From contig NZ_JBFAZX010000005.1 in NCBI RefSeq assembly GCF_040689395.1, forward strand, positions 1 to 64,000: a DNA stretch of 64,000 nt, read 5' to 3'. Below the pieces are notes generated by a model. That model was given only the letters and a program-made list of their open reading frames with translations, was not told the origin of the DNA and did not search any database. The DNA comes from Dactylosporangium sp040689395 (GTDB lineage Bacteria; Actinomycetota; Actinomycetes; Mycobacteriales; Micromonosporaceae). The translations under genes and the position numbers were made by a program. This document shows positions 1 to 8,742 of the stretch, piece after piece (positions within the stretch are counted from its first letter, which is position 1; each line of letters begins with the position of its first letter).

Positions 1-265
1 GCAGGATGTCGCGTTCCTCCTCCAGCTCACGGACCCGCCGCCGCAGCTGCGCGTTCTCCTCCTCGACCGAACCGGCCGGCTGCGGCCTCGCCGAAACCAT
101 CGCACCGCCAGCCCGCCGCTGGTCATCGGCCCGAACCCAGCTACGCAACGTCTCCCGATTGACGCCCAGATCGTCGGCGATCCGCGCGATCGTCGCTCCC
201 GGCCGAGACCGGTACAACGCCACCGCGTCGGCCTTGAAATCGGGCGGGTAGTGCTTGTTCACCAT
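1..265 (-). CDS. IS3-family transposase OrfA (3' end outside window)
   Basis: This is the DNA-binding OrfA subunit of an IS3-type transposase. The ATG is at 265, and 88 codons are present before the frame runs off the left edge. A helix-turn-helix occupies about residues 25-44 (IARIADDLGVNRETLRSWV). An Arg/Glu/Leu-rich coiled coil at about 67-88 matches the usual OrfA C-terminal zipper. In this family OrfB (the DDE integrase) is made by -1 frameshifting from OrfA and would lie beyond position 1. No internal stop is seen, so this part may be intact. Confidence 0.85.
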   Translation of the reverse strand, partial: MVNKHYPPDFKADAVALYRSRPGATIARIADDLGVNRETLRSWVRADDQRRAGGAMVSARPQPAGSVEEENAQLRRRVRELEEERDIL

Positions 266-335
266 CGTGTTCCAGGACTCCTGATCTCCCGGGACCATCA
301 ACATCCCAGGTTCAAGTGTCCAAGATCAGGGGGCA
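1..335 (-). mobile_element. IS3-type insertion sequence, one end only
   Basis: The transposase start at 265 is preceded on its own strand by a short leader. A plausible element terminus lies at 335: read on the minus strand it begins TGCCCCCTGATCTTGGACAC, and IS3-family ends typically begin with TG. The other end and any target duplication lie outside the window, so the boundary is inferred. The element continues past the left edge. Confidence 0.55.
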
Positions 336-732
336 ACTCCCCCCGACCGAAACCGCCGCCCCGAACGGCAGTCCATAATGTCAGATGGTGCACGCACATG
401 CCCGCGATCCAGTGCACCGGGGTCCAAGCGATTTGCTCCCGGTGCGGCCGATCTCGTGACTCACGGTCACGGCAACGCGGAAGAGTAATCTTTGCATGGG
501 TCCGGCTGTGGCATCCGGCCGAACCGATTTCGTCCGTCGCCGTCAGTGGACGGGGACCGAATCCGCCAACGTAACTGAGAATCCTTGACGACTTGGTCTC
601 GCTATTGCTGTCGAAGCCCAGCATGCTCATGCCGAACGTCGGGGTTCGGAGCGTCGGGATCGTCTCGAGCTATGTGTCGAGTGCCAGCTTGGCGTCATGA
701 TCATTCGACATGATGTGGTCCCAGGCAGATGG
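336..732. other. No gene recognised between IS3 end and MerR remnant
   Basis: This stretch of about 400 bases has no frame with recognisable protein sequence or a convincing ribosome site. It lies between two mobile-element remnants and is probably decayed DNA. No tRNA-like or repeat structure was seen. Confidence 0.5.
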
Positions 733-940
733 TCAGGCCACCGGGCGGATGCGATCGACGGTCTTGTCGTGAAGTGCGGTTTCCAGCCGGTCGCGGGCGC
801 CGGTGTGGCAGGCATGGCAGGAACACGCGCACGTCGTCCAGGGTCAGTCCGGCGGCCAGCAGGTGGCGGATGCGGACCCGCACCGCGGTCTGCTCGTCGT
901 AGATGCGGTTACCGCTGGAGGCCCGTTCGCGATGTCCGGC
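733..940 (-). pseudogene. MerR-family regulator remnant (truncated and frameshifted)
   Basis: Read on the minus strand, the frame after a stop at 941-943 gives ERASSGNRIYDEQTAVRVRI and continues RHLLAAGLTLDDVRVFLPC. This is the end of the winged helix and start of the dimerisation helix of a MerR-type repressor/activator. Near 800-812 the match shifts frame to ACHTGARDRLETALHDKTVD and ends at a TGA at 733-735. The N-terminal recognition helix is missing. The fragment cannot encode a functional regulator. Its position between two transposases suggests loss through insertion or deletion. The family is recognised from the conserved ASSGNRIYDE and AGLTLDDV motifs; its former target is unknown. 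Confidence 0.7.
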
Positions 941-1040
941 TCAGGCTGTCAACGCTCTCGTCGACTTGGATCTGACCCTCTTTTCGTGATCAGAGACTAA
1001 CCCCCGGCTTCCAAAAATCCACTGTGTATGGTCGGCCGCC

Positions 1041-2162
1041 ATGCGAGTTTCTGATCTTGCTGTGGTTCTGCCTCACCTGGCAGCTGTGGTCGTTGAGAAG
1101 GTCGAACGCGTGGCATCTGGGCTGCGATTACACGTGCGAGCGAGGTCTCGCCGGGCCGCGTGTCCGCGGTGTAGCCGCCGGTCGAGCAGGGTGCATAGCC
1201 GATACGAGCGTCGCTTGACCGATGCTGCGGTGGCCGGCTCCCCGGTGGAGTTGCGGTTGCGGGTTCGCCGGTTCTTCTGCGACGTAGATCTCTGCCCGGC
1301 CCGGACCTTCGCAGAACAGATTCCGGGACTGACCAGCAAATGGGCGCGTCGCAGCCCGCTGATGCGCAGATCGCTCGAGATCATCGCGCTCGCCCTGCCG
1401 GGCGAGCCGGCGCCCGACTGGCCATGCTGATGGGTCTTGCGGCCAGCCGCAGCAGCATGCTGCGCCTGATCCGCGCGCTCCCGGACCCCGCTGATGGTGA
1501 GGTGACGGTTCTGGGCGTTGATGACTTCACGTTGCGCCGGGGCACCGCTACGCGACCGTGCTGGTCGACGTCGATACCCACCGTCCGATCGAGGTTCTTG
1601 CCGATCGGCGGGCGGAGACGTTGCAACGTTGGCTGGGCAGCGGCGTCACCAACGCCGTCACGTTGTGCGCCGAGCTCCGCGAGCGCGGCTACCGCGGCAG
1701 CACTACCACCCTGCGCACCTAACTACGTCCGCTGCGGGCCGCTGCCGGCCGACCACCGGCACCACGACGGCCACCGAAACCTCGCCAGCTCACCAGCTGG
1801 CTGCTCACCCACCCAGACCGGCTCACCGACGACGACCGCGACCAACTCGCCCAAGCGCGTGCCGCCTGCCCGCACCTCGACGCCCTGGCCACCACATCTC
1901 GGCCTTCGCCGAGATCCTGACCGCCCGACAAGGACAGCGACTCAACGACTGGATCACCACGGTCGAAGCCGACGACCAGCCCGACCTGCGATCCTTCACC
2001 GCCGGCCTGCGCCGTGACCACGACGCCGTCGTCAACGGACTGACCCTGACCTACAGCTCAGGCGTGGTCGAAGGACACGTCAACCGCATCAAGATGATCA
2101 AGAGACAGATGTACGGCCGCGTCAACCTCGACCTACTCCGCAAACGAATCCTTCTCACTTGA
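1041..2162 (+). pseudogene. ISL3-family transposase, decayed
   Basis: Pieces of an ISL3-type DDE transposase are spread over three frames. From 1041 there is an N-terminal zinc-finger-like part (CPRCSRRSSRVHSRYERRL, then CDVDLCPARTF). The frame shifts near 1390-1400 to LAMLMGLAASRSSMLRLIRA and the first catalytic region VLGVDDFTLRRG. It shifts again near 1541 to HRYATVLVDVDTHRPIEVLA. An in-frame TAA follows the segment ending TTTLRT. The last shift, near 1890, leads to SSGVVEGHVNRIKMIKRQMY, which keeps the final catalytic Glu. RAETLQRWLG is joined directly to SGVTNAVTL, so the central portion of a normal ISL3 transposase is deleted, including the second Asp. No terminal inverted repeats were identified with confidence. 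Confidence 0.85.
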
Positions 2163-2485
2163 TCAGGTCGATATGCCTCTCATGCAATCACTGACACCGA
2201 GGGGCCAGTGAGGCTCCGGGAGCGTCCGGTACTGAAGTGGCCCAGCAAAACCTTGTTACCCGAGTGAGGATCTTTAGCTAGGGTGAGGACCGTAAGTGAT
2301 CCCGTGAGGAGCTGAGGCATGGTCGGTCGTTCGAGCGCGCGTTGACATCGTAGGCCGTGATCGGCCTGTCATCGCGTGCTGCCCTTGATAAGCGCGGCAT
2401 AGCGAGCCTTCCTACCTACCACCGTCAGTGCATTCATGCACGACGGTAGGTGGACCTTGCCCAACGCCTCTCAAGGGATACCCCT
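2163..2485. other. Intergenic region upstream of MFS gene
   Basis: No gene is recognised here. The region holds the imperfect palindrome at 2421-2447 and the ribosome site of the MFS gene (AAGGGA at 2473-2478). The 3' boundary of the dead ISL3 element should lie in its first part, but no repeat marks it. Confidence 0.5.
2421..2447. promoter_or_regulatory. Imperfect palindrome, candidate operator or leader hairpin
   Basis: The sequence ACCGTC-a-GTGCAT-tc-ATGCAC-GACGGT pairs over 12 bp with a single unpaired A. It sits about 40 bases upstream of the preferred GTG start of the MFS transporter. It could be an operator for a local regulator or a hairpin in the leader. No regulator gene remains intact next to it. 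Confidence 0.4.
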
Positions 2486-3793
2486 GTGCCGTCCAACTCC
2501 TCCGCCTTCTCCGATTCTGCTCGGCCCGACAGCCCACCTAGCCTGTGGCGCAACTCGAGTTTCCGCAGTCTTTGGGCAGGGCAGACAGCCTCACAGCTGG
2601 GTGAACAATCCGGCTTCATTATTCTGCCGCTGATCGCTGTCTTGACGCTGGACGTCGACCCTGGCCAACTCGGCGCCCTGCGTGCCGTCGAGCAAGCACC
2701 ACAACTGCTGCTCACGCTCTTCGCCGGCGTGTGGGTGGACAGATGGCAAACCCGCACCGTCATGGCGCTGTCGGACCTCGGCCGTGCCTTGATATTCAGC
2801 GCAGTCGCCGCTTGCGCCCTGGCCGGGCTTCTCAGGCTGCCGATGCTGCTGGCCTGCGCCTTGACCGTCGGCGTCCTGTCAGTATTGTTCAATACGGCTT
2901 ATCAGGTGTCACTGGTACGCCTGTTGAAGCGCGATCAGCTCCTGCACGGCAACAGCGCGATCGAAGCGAGCCGGTCCGCCTCCCAAATGACAGGTCCTGC
3001 CCTGGGAGGGGCGTTGGCGGCGCTGCTGTCAGCACCGCTGGCCATCGTGTCCAGCGCACTGTTCTTTAGCGCTTCGTTCCTAGCCATCGCTCACATCCGC
3101 CACCGCGAGACGATCCCGCAGCATCCGAACGGTCCACGCAAGATGCGGCAGAACATGCGCGAGGGCATCCGCTTCGTTACCGGCAACAAAATCCTGCGCA
3201 CGGTGAGCCTCGCCTCGGCAGCGTTCCAGCTGTCCCTGGCCGCCACGACGACCGCCTACCTGCTCTTTCTCCCACGAGAACTACACCTGTCCGCTGCCGT
3301 CATCGGATTAGCGCTAGCGGCCGCAGGACCCGGCGCTCTGCTAGGCGCGCTGCTCGCCGCACGCCTACCCAGCCGCCTAGGCTACGGTCCAGTCCTCATA
3401 GCCGCTGCCGTGGTCGGAAACGGCATCATGCTGTTCCTGTCCGCGCTGCGCGGCAACTCGCTGACCACCATCTGCGCACTCATCGCGATCAACTTCACGT
3501 TCGGCGCATGCGGACAACTGATCAACGTCAGCATCATCGCCGTCCGACAAGCTGTCACCCCCGGCTTCCTGCAGGGTCGCGTCGCCGCAACAATCAGCTT
3601 CGCCGGCATGGGCATGAGTCCGCTCGGGGCCCTGATCGGCGGCCTCCTGGCCGACCACCACGGGCTTCGCGCCGCTCTGCTCATCTCAGCTAGCGGCCTA
3701 TTGATGTCTCCCATATTGATGATCTTGTCTCCACTTCGCCGACTAGGACGGATCGTTCCCAGGCCAGACCCGACCTATGAACAGGCGCACTGA
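2486..3793 (+). CDS. MFS transporter (EntS/MFS_3-like exporter)
   Basis: This is an integral-membrane major facilitator protein of 435 aa, probably a proton-coupled exporter. About 12 hydrophobic segments are visible. The MFS loop signature GVWVDRWQTRTVM follows TM2, and the chain begins LWRNSSFRSLWAGQTASQLG, typical of the MFS_3/enterobactin-exporter group. A frame with GTG at 2450 is open, but GTG 2486 has a ribosome site (AAGGGA) seven bases upstream and is preferred. The gene stands alone between IS debris and a convergent nitrilase gene, with a palindrome in its leader. The substrate cannot be read from the sequence; drug or siderophore export are possibilities only. The 228 bases after its stop contain no recognisable gene. 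Confidence 0.8.
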   Translation: MPSNSSAFSDSARPDSPPSLWRNSSFRSLWAGQTASQLGEQSGFIILPLIAVLTLDVDPGQLGALRAVEQAPQLLLTLFAGVWVDRWQTRTVMALSDLGRALIFSAVAACALAGLLRLPMLLACALTVGVLSVLFNTAYQVSLVRLLKRDQLLHGNSAIEASRSASQMTGPALGGALAALLSAPLAIVSSALFFSASFLAIAHIRHRETIPQHPNGPRKMRQNMREGIRFVTGNKILRTVSLASAAFQLSLAATTTAYLLFLPRELHLSAAVIGLALAAAGPGALLGALLAARLPSRLGYGPVLIAAAVVGNGIMLFLSALRGNSLTTICALIAINFTFGACGQLINVSIIAVRQAVTPGFLQGRVAATISFAGMGMSPLGALIGGLLADHHGLRAALLISASGLLMSPILMILSPLRRLGRIVPRPDPTYEQAH

Positions 3794-4021
3794 CGCTGGC
3801 CTATCAACACACGCTTGCCAGAACCTGCCGTAGCCTTTGCGACATCACGGAAAGTGGGTCAGATCCAGTCTTGCGGGAGCGTCAACACAGGCGCCGACCG
3901 CGGCCGGTTCCGCGCCGCCTCCCGCTGGCCTACCACGACCCAGCCAACACCGACCTGAATCTGTTCGCCATCGAACTGATCGGTGATGCAGCCTGTCGTC
4001 GGCGTGACGGCACTTTCAAGG

Positions 4022-4759
4022 TCAGCGGATGTCGGCGACGACCATACCCGTCGTCATCAAGGGCACCTGCGCCACGACCTCGGCGCGCGGGCTGATCACG
4101 CTGGTTGGACCCCAACCGATGCGGAACTCGTCGCGTTCACCGGTAACGTCAGCCGACACCAGCCACATACCGGTTTCCCGGACACGTTCAGCGCGGATGG
4201 CGTGGTGCAGATCCTTCCAATGCAGCGCGGCAGCGTGACGCATCATGTTCTGGGCTGGCACGAGGAGCAGCCGTGCCCCCTGGGTCACGATTGGCGCCGC
4301 GGCTTCGCCGAATTGCGTGTCGTAACAGATGTTGATGCCGAACCTGACACCGCGCAGTACGAAGGTCGGGAAGGCATCGCCCTTCTCAAACAGGAACTCG
4401 CCGGGCACGAGGTGGGTCTTGCGATAAGCCCCCACCAGTTCGCCCTGCGCGACGACGACAGCCGTGTTGAAGTACCTGCCATCAGCCTGTTCGATGACGC
4501 CGAACACGAGTGTCTGCCCGATCCGTGCCAGCCTCTGCAACACCACGGCGAACCGGGCAGAGTCGAGGCTGAGCGCATGCTCGCGCACATGCTGCTCCTC
4601 CACAAGATAGCCCTGCAGGAAGCACTCCGGGAACAACAACAGATCCACGTCTTGTGCGTCGGCTTGCGCTGCGAAGCCCTCGATACACAACAGTGCTCGT
4701 TCGATGTCGCCGAGGAACTCCGGCGTCTGGCAGGCGCCAACCCGCAACCACCCGCGCAC
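4022..4759 (-). CDS. Carbon-nitrogen hydrolase (nitrilase superfamily)
   Basis: Cytoplasmic amidohydrolase of 245 aa with a complete nitrilase-superfamily catalytic triad: Glu45 (LLFPE), Lys114 (YRKTHL) and Cys145 (GINICYD). Family members hydrolyse amides, carbamoyl groups or occasionally nitriles. The length and ICYD context fit an amidase or N-carbamoyl hydrolase better than a true nitrilase, but the substrate is not determinable. The start is GTG 4759, with AGGA upstream on the minus strand. It is convergent with the MFS gene and has no operon partner. It is an accessory gene relative to the syntenic block further right. Confidence 0.85.
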   Translation of the reverse strand: MRGWLRVGACQTPEFLGDIERALLCIEGFAAQADAQDVDLLLFPECFLQGYLVEEQHVREHALSLDSARFAVVLQRLARIGQTLVFGVIEQADGRYFNTAVVVAQGELVGAYRKTHLVPGEFLFEKGDAFPTFVLRGVRFGINICYDTQFGEAAAPIVTQGARLLLVPAQNMMRHAAALHWKDLHHAIRAERVRETGMWLVSADVTGERDEFRIGWGPTSVISPRAEVVAQVPLMTTGMVVADIR

Positions 4760-4893
4760 GCCCCGATCCTAAAGCGCAACGACAGCACCGCTGCGAACAA
4801 TCCGGCCGCACTTTCGATGAGACAGCACAGCGCGATCGACCCGCTGCCGTTCATGCGCGCCCACGGCACCCCCACCGGCTAGACATGTAACCC

Positions 4894-4914
4894 TAGTGGG
4901 GGTATACAGGGGGT
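4894..4914 (+). promoter_or_regulatory. G-rich direct repeat before Clp-N gene
   Basis: Two copies of GGGGGTAT flank the sequence ACA immediately before and into the ATG at 4915. The nearer G-run is only one base from the start codon, too close for a normal Shine-Dalgarno. The farther run is about 12 bases away. The repeat may be an operator for the ribbon-helix-helix-like N-terminus of the downstream protein; this is inference. Confidence 0.3.
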
Positions 4915-5670
4915 ATGCCGAAAATCAACGTGTACCTTCCCGACGAGCTGGCCGAGGCCGTTCGCGAGGCCGGCGTGCCCGTTTCCGCCGTCTGCCAGCG
5001 TGCCCTGGAGCAGGCGGTGCGGCGCATCACCGCGATCCGCGAGACCGTCCTCGGCGACCTCGACGACGCCGCCCTCGCCGCGCGGCTGCCCAGCTTCACC
5101 GCGCGTGCGCGCACCGCGCTGCGCCTGGCCGCCGATCGATCCGCCGACCCAGCCGACCCAGCTAGCGCGACCGGCGACGCCGCGGTCGGCACCGGGCACG
5201 TGCTCGGCGGCCTCGTCGCCGAGGGCGACAACCTGGCCCTGCACGTGCTGCGGGCGATCGAGATCGAGCCGGACCGGGTCGTGCGCGAGCTCGCCGCCCG
5301 GCCGCTCGCCGAGGCCGGCGGCGACGGTGCCGCGCGGCACTTCAGCGCCCCGGCCGCCGGCGCCCTCGAGCTGGCCGTCACCGAGGCGACCGCGCTCGGG
5401 CACAACTACGTCGGCTGCGAGCACCTGCTGCTCGGGCTCATCGCCGAGCCCGACGGCACGGGCGGCCAGCTGCTGCGCTCGCTCGGCGCCGAGCTGCGCC
5501 TGACCCGCCGGGCGGTCGCCGCCGCCCTGGCCGGATACGTGCACCTGCGGGCCACCCAGGCCGCCGCCCAGGCCGCCCCGCCCGCCACCGACCCGGTCAT
5601 GGCGGCGCTGGCCACGCTGACGGAGCGCATCGAGCGCCTGGAACGGCAGAACCGGCAGGACACCGCATGA
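4915..5670 (+). CDS. Clp N-domain protein with RHH-like N-terminus
   Basis: A 251-aa protein without an ATPase module. Residues 1-40 (PKINVYLPDELAEAVREAG) resemble a ribbon-helix-helix DNA-binding segment. Residues about 62-128 and 142-205 are two Clp-N repeats, the second with the clear signature ALGHNYVGCEHLLLGLIAE. Clp-N repeats in ClpC/ClpA bind adaptors and substrates. Here they are detached from the unfoldase, as in other actinobacterial stand-alone Clp-N proteins. A short coiled tail (LTERIERLERQNRQ) ends the chain. The gene overlaps the next (asparaginase) by four bases (ATGA), implying translational coupling. Whether it is a regulator, a Clp adaptor or both cannot be told. Confidence 0.75.
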   Translation: MPKINVYLPDELAEAVREAGVPVSAVCQRALEQAVRRITAIRETVLGDLDDAALAARLPSFTARARTALRLAADRSADPADPASATGDAAVGTGHVLGGLVAEGDNLALHVLRAIEIEPDRVVRELAARPLAEAGGDGAARHFSAPAAGALELAVTEATALGHNYVGCEHLLLGLIAEPDGTGGQLLRSLGAELRLTRRAVAAALAGYVHLRATQAAAQAAPPATDPVMAALATLTERIERLERQNRQDTA

Positions 5671-6641
5671 CCCGGCGCGTGCTGCTGCTGGCCACCAAGG
5701 ACACCATCGCGTACGGGCACGAGTCCGTCGCCACCGGCGCCGAGCTGCTCGCCACGATCCCGGCCGACCGGCTCGCCGCGGACGTCGCCGTCGAGGACGT
5801 CCTCGCCGAGCCCGGCTGGGACATGACCCCGGGCACGATGCTCGCCCTCGCGCGCCGGGCCCGCGCCGCGATCGCCGAGGACGGCTTCGACGGCGTCGTC
5901 ATCACGCACGGCACCGACACCCTGGAGGAGACCGCGTACCTCGCCGACCTGCTCGCCGGGCCGGCCGCCGCACGGGGCACGATCGTGCTGACCGGCGCGA
6001 CCCGGGCACTCGACGAGCTCTCCAGCGACGGGCCGCGCAACCTCGCCGCGGCGATCGCCGCCGCCGCCGACTCCGCGCTCGCCGGGGCCGGGGCGGTCGC
6101 CTGCCTCAACGACGAGCTGCACGCGGCTCGCTGGGTCACCCTGGCCGACGCCGCCGGCGTGGCCGCGTTCTCCTCCGCGCCGCACCCGCTGCTCGGCCGC
6201 GTGACCGGCGGCAAGCCCGGCGAGGGGGTCGAGCTGCTCGCCGCCCCGCCGCCACGCCCGCCCGACCCGCGCGGCGACCCGGAGACCGACGTCGCCCTGA
6301 TCAAGACGTACCCGGGCATCGACGGGGCGCTGCTCACCGCCGTGGTCGACGCCGGGGCGCGCGGCGTGGTGCTGGAGGGCACCGGCATGTTCAACGTGCC
6401 GGCCTCGCTACTGGCCACCATCAGCGACCTCACCGAGTGGGACATCCCGGTGGTCGTCGCCTCCCGGTGCCGCACCCGCCCGGTCGCCCTCGACGCGCTG
6501 CCGCTCGGCACCGCCCTGGCCGGCAAGGTCGGCGCGATCGGCGCCCGCGGCCTCGCGCCCGCCAAGGCCCGCGCCGCCCTTATGGTCGCCCTCGGCGCCG
6601 GCGGCGTCGCGGCCGCCCGCGACTACTTCGACCGGCTCTGA
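5667..6641 (+). CDS. L-asparaginase-type amidohydrolase
   Basis: Cytoplasmic type I/II asparaginase-fold enzyme (324 aa) expected to hydrolyse L-asparagine to aspartate and ammonia. The second threonine motif is intact (THGTDTLEETAY, residues 80-91). LTGATR and NDELHAARWVT match the family. The first threonine loop reads LLATKDTIAY instead of the usual ATGGTIA, so the nucleophile is probably Thr13 in an altered turn. No signal peptide is present. It is translationally coupled to the Clp-N protein upstream and convergent with the sensor kinase gene, only 40 bases away. Confidence 0.85.
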   Translation: MTRRVLLLATKDTIAYGHESVATGAELLATIPADRLAADVAVEDVLAEPGWDMTPGTMLALARRARAAIAEDGFDGVVITHGTDTLEETAYLADLLAGPAAARGTIVLTGATRALDELSSDGPRNLAAAIAAAADSALAGAGAVACLNDELHAARWVTLADAAGVAAFSSAPHPLLGRVTGGKPGEGVELLAAPPPRPPDPRGDPETDVALIKTYPGIDGALLTAVVDAGARGVVLEGTGMFNVPASLLATISDLTEWDIPVVVASRCRTRPVALDALPLGTALAGKVGAIGARGLAPAKARAALMVALGAGGVAAARDYFDRL

Positions 6642-6681
6642 ACCGACCGGCTCCGCAGGAGGAGATAGCCCGCGATCACAT

Positions 6682-7890
6682 CTATCGGGCCGCGGGCCGC
6701 ACCGTCGCCGTGCCGCTGAGGACCGGGGTGACCGCGGCGGCGGGCAGCGACACGGTGACCTCCAGGCCGCCGCCTTTCAGCGCGATCGCGCTGACCCCGC
6801 CGCCGTGCGCCTCGCAGACCGCCCGCACGATCGACAGGCCGAGCCCGGTGCCGCGAGCCCCGGTGCGCTCCCGCCCGCCGCGGCGGAACGGCTCGAACAG
6901 CGCCGGCAGGTCGGCCGGCTCGACCTCGAAGCCGGTGTTGCCCACGACGAGCCAGGCGAGGGTCTCGTCGGTGCCGGTGCGCACCCAGATGCGCCCGGCG
7001 AGGTGGTTGTACCGGACCGCGTTCTCGATGAGGTTGCCGGCCAGCCGCTCCAGCAGGCCTGGGTCGCCGACCACGTTGGCCGGGGTCAGCTCGGTGCTGA
7101 CGTCGAGGCTGAGCCGCTGGATCTCCTTGCCCATCGCCGACAGCGCCACGGCGACCCCGGTGGCCAAGTCGGTGCTCACCTTGCGGCCGAGGCGCCGGCC
7201 GGCCTGCGCCTCCGTGCGGGCGAGCAGCAGCAGCGACTCCACGAGCGCGTTGGCGCGCATGGAGGCGTCGCGGACCACGGTCGCCATCCGCCGGTACTCC
7301 GCGACGTCGGCCTCGGGGTCGTCGAGGGTCACGTCGACCTCGGTGCGCATCACCGCGAGCGGGGTGCGCAGCTCGTGCGAGGCGTTGGCGACGAACCGCT
7401 TCTGCGTCTCGAACGCGGCCGTGATCCGGTCCAGCATCGCGTCGAAGGTCTTCGCCAGCTCCGAGACCTCGTCGTCGGCGCCGTCGTAGTTGATCCGGGC
7501 GTCGAGCGACTCGCCGGACAGCCGCTGGGCGGTGCTGGTGACCTTCTGCAGCGGCCGCAGCGCCCGCCCGGCCACGATGTAGGCGCCGGCGACCCCGACC
7601 GCGCCGATGAGCAGCAGCGCCAGGCTGCCGCGGGTGAGCAGCTCCCACTCCGCGGAGTCGACGAGTTCGGTCTGCCAGGTGTGCGCGTCGACCTCGGTGC
7701 CGTTCTCCAGCACCACCCGGGTGCCGGGCTGCAGCTGGTCGGCGGGCTTGAGCGCGCCGTCGACGAGGATGTAGGCGAGCACGACCAGCACCAGCCCGGC
7801 CCCGACGAGCAGGATGCCGTTGAGCAGCGTGAGCCGCAGCCGCAGCGTGGGGCGGAACACGGCGGCGCGGCGCGCGTCGTAGATGGTCAT
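6682..7890 (-). CDS. Sensor histidine kinase, CutS-like
   Basis: Membrane sensor kinase of 402 aa. TM segments at about 21-43 and 88-108 bracket a short extracytoplasmic loop of about 45 residues. A HAMP linker follows (GRALRPLQKVTSTAQRLSGE). The dimerisation/phosphoacceptor motif ASHELRTPLAV has His172. The ATPase has an N-box at about 284-295 (AGNLIENAVRYN) and a G-box at about 347-355 (GTGLGLSIV). It lies 10 bases downstream of its response regulator in the same operon. Both resemble the Streptomyces CutRS pair; the signal sensed is not evident. Confidence 0.9.
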   Translation of the reverse strand: MTIYDARRAAVFRPTLRLRLTLLNGILLVGAGLVLVVLAYILVDGALKPADQLQPGTRVVLENGTEVDAHTWQTELVDSAEWELLTRGSLALLLIGAVGVAGAYIVAGRALRPLQKVTSTAQRLSGESLDARINYDGADDEVSELAKTFDAMLDRITAAFETQKRFVANASHELRTPLAVMRTEVDVTLDDPEADVAEYRRMATVVRDASMRANALVESLLLLARTEAQAGRRLGRKVSTDLATGVAVALSAMGKEIQRLSLDVSTELTPANVVGDPGLLERLAGNLIENAVRYNHLAGRIWVRTGTDETLAWLVVGNTGFEVEPADLPALFEPFRRGGRERTGARGTGLGLSIVRAVCEAHGGGVSAIALKGGGLEVTVSLPAAAVTPVLSGTATVRPAAR

Positions 7891-7900
7891 GGTTCGGGCC

Positions 7901-8566
7901 TCACTGGGGTGCTCTGGTGCGGTATCCGGCGCCGACGACTGTTTCGATGAGCGCCGGCTCGCCGAGCTTCTTGCGCAGGGTCATCATCGTCACCCGCACG
8001 GTGGTGGTGAACGGGTCGGCGTTGGCGTCCCAGACCCGTTCCAGCAGCTCCTCGCTGGACACCACCGCGCCACGGGCCTTGAGCAGTTCCTCCAGCAGGC
8101 CGAACTCCTTGCGGGTCAGATCCAGCGGCTGCCCGCCGCGGGTGGCGACCCGCTTGGCCTGGTCGAGCACCAAGTCGCCGATGGTGAGCACCGGCGGGGC
8201 GGCCGGGGTGGCCCGCCGGCCCAGTGCCTGCACCCGGGCGACGAGTTCGTCGAACGCGAACGGCTTCGGCAGGTAGTCGTCGGCGCCGATCTGCAGCCCC
8301 TCGACCCGGTCGGCGACGCTGCCGCTGGCGGTCAGCATCAGCACCCGGGTCAGCGCGCCCGAGGCGACCAGGTCGGCGCAGATCTCGTCACCGTGCATGC
8401 CGGGCAGGTCCCGGTCGAGCACCACGACGTCGTAGCGGGTGACCATCGCCATCTCGTGCCCGCGCGTCCCGTCGTAGGCGACGTCGACGGCCATGCCTTG
8501 CCGCCGCAGTCCCCGAACGATCGCGTCGGCGAGGTTCGTCTCGTCCTCGATCACCAACACGCGCAC
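7901..8566 (-). CDS. OmpR-family response regulator, CutR-like
   Basis: DNA-binding response regulator of 221 aa. The receiver domain has acidic pocket E7/D8, phosphoacceptor Asp51 (VVVLDRDLPGMHGD), Thr79 and Lys101 (LPKPF). The winged-helix effector domain spans about 128-218 with VRVTMMTLRKKL and the terminal GAGYR hairpin. The start is GTG 8566 with AGGGGG eight bases upstream. It is the first gene of a two-gene operon with the sensor kinase. The receiver closely follows the pattern of CutR from Streptomyces. Confidence 0.9.
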   Translation of the reverse strand: MRVLVIEDETNLADAIVRGLRRQGMAVDVAYDGTRGHEMAMVTRYDVVVLDRDLPGMHGDEICADLVASGALTRVLMLTASGSVADRVEGLQIGADDYLPKPFAFDELVARVQALGRRATPAAPPVLTIGDLVLDQAKRVATRGGQPLDLTRKEFGLLEELLKARGAVVSSEELLERVWDANADPFTTTVRVTMMTLRKKLGEPALIETVVGAGYRTRAPQ

Positions 8567-8621
8567 GCTTCACCCCCTAAGCCGAGTTGCGCCCCGAGGC
8601 CAGCCCGAGCCAGTCTCGTGC

Positions 8622-8640
8622 CGGGGACGTGAAGTCCCCG
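8622..8640. other. Short hairpin upstream of the response regulator
   Basis: CGGGGAC and GTCCCCG pair around a GTGAA loop in the 176-base space between the beta-propeller operon end and the response-regulator start. It has no T-tract. It could be part of the regulator's leader or a weak terminator for the rightmost propeller gene. Confidence 0.3.
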
Positions 8641-8742
8641 TGAAAGCACCGTTCGAGCCAATGTAACTACCCCGACAACCTCCACGGGTGTACCGAGTCG
8701 CCGGCGGCCAGGCACGACAGCCGGTACCGGTGCACGGCCGGG

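Noticed and set aside
3794..4021. Small plus-strand gene after the MFS transporter
   Set aside because: The open frame (3871-4095) has no ribosome site or recognisable family and overlaps the nitrilase end.
4887..4914. Possible CsoR-type copper operator before the Clp-N gene
   Set aside because: It has G-runs and TATAC but no complementary C-run half-site at the right spacing, and no copper-related gene nearby.
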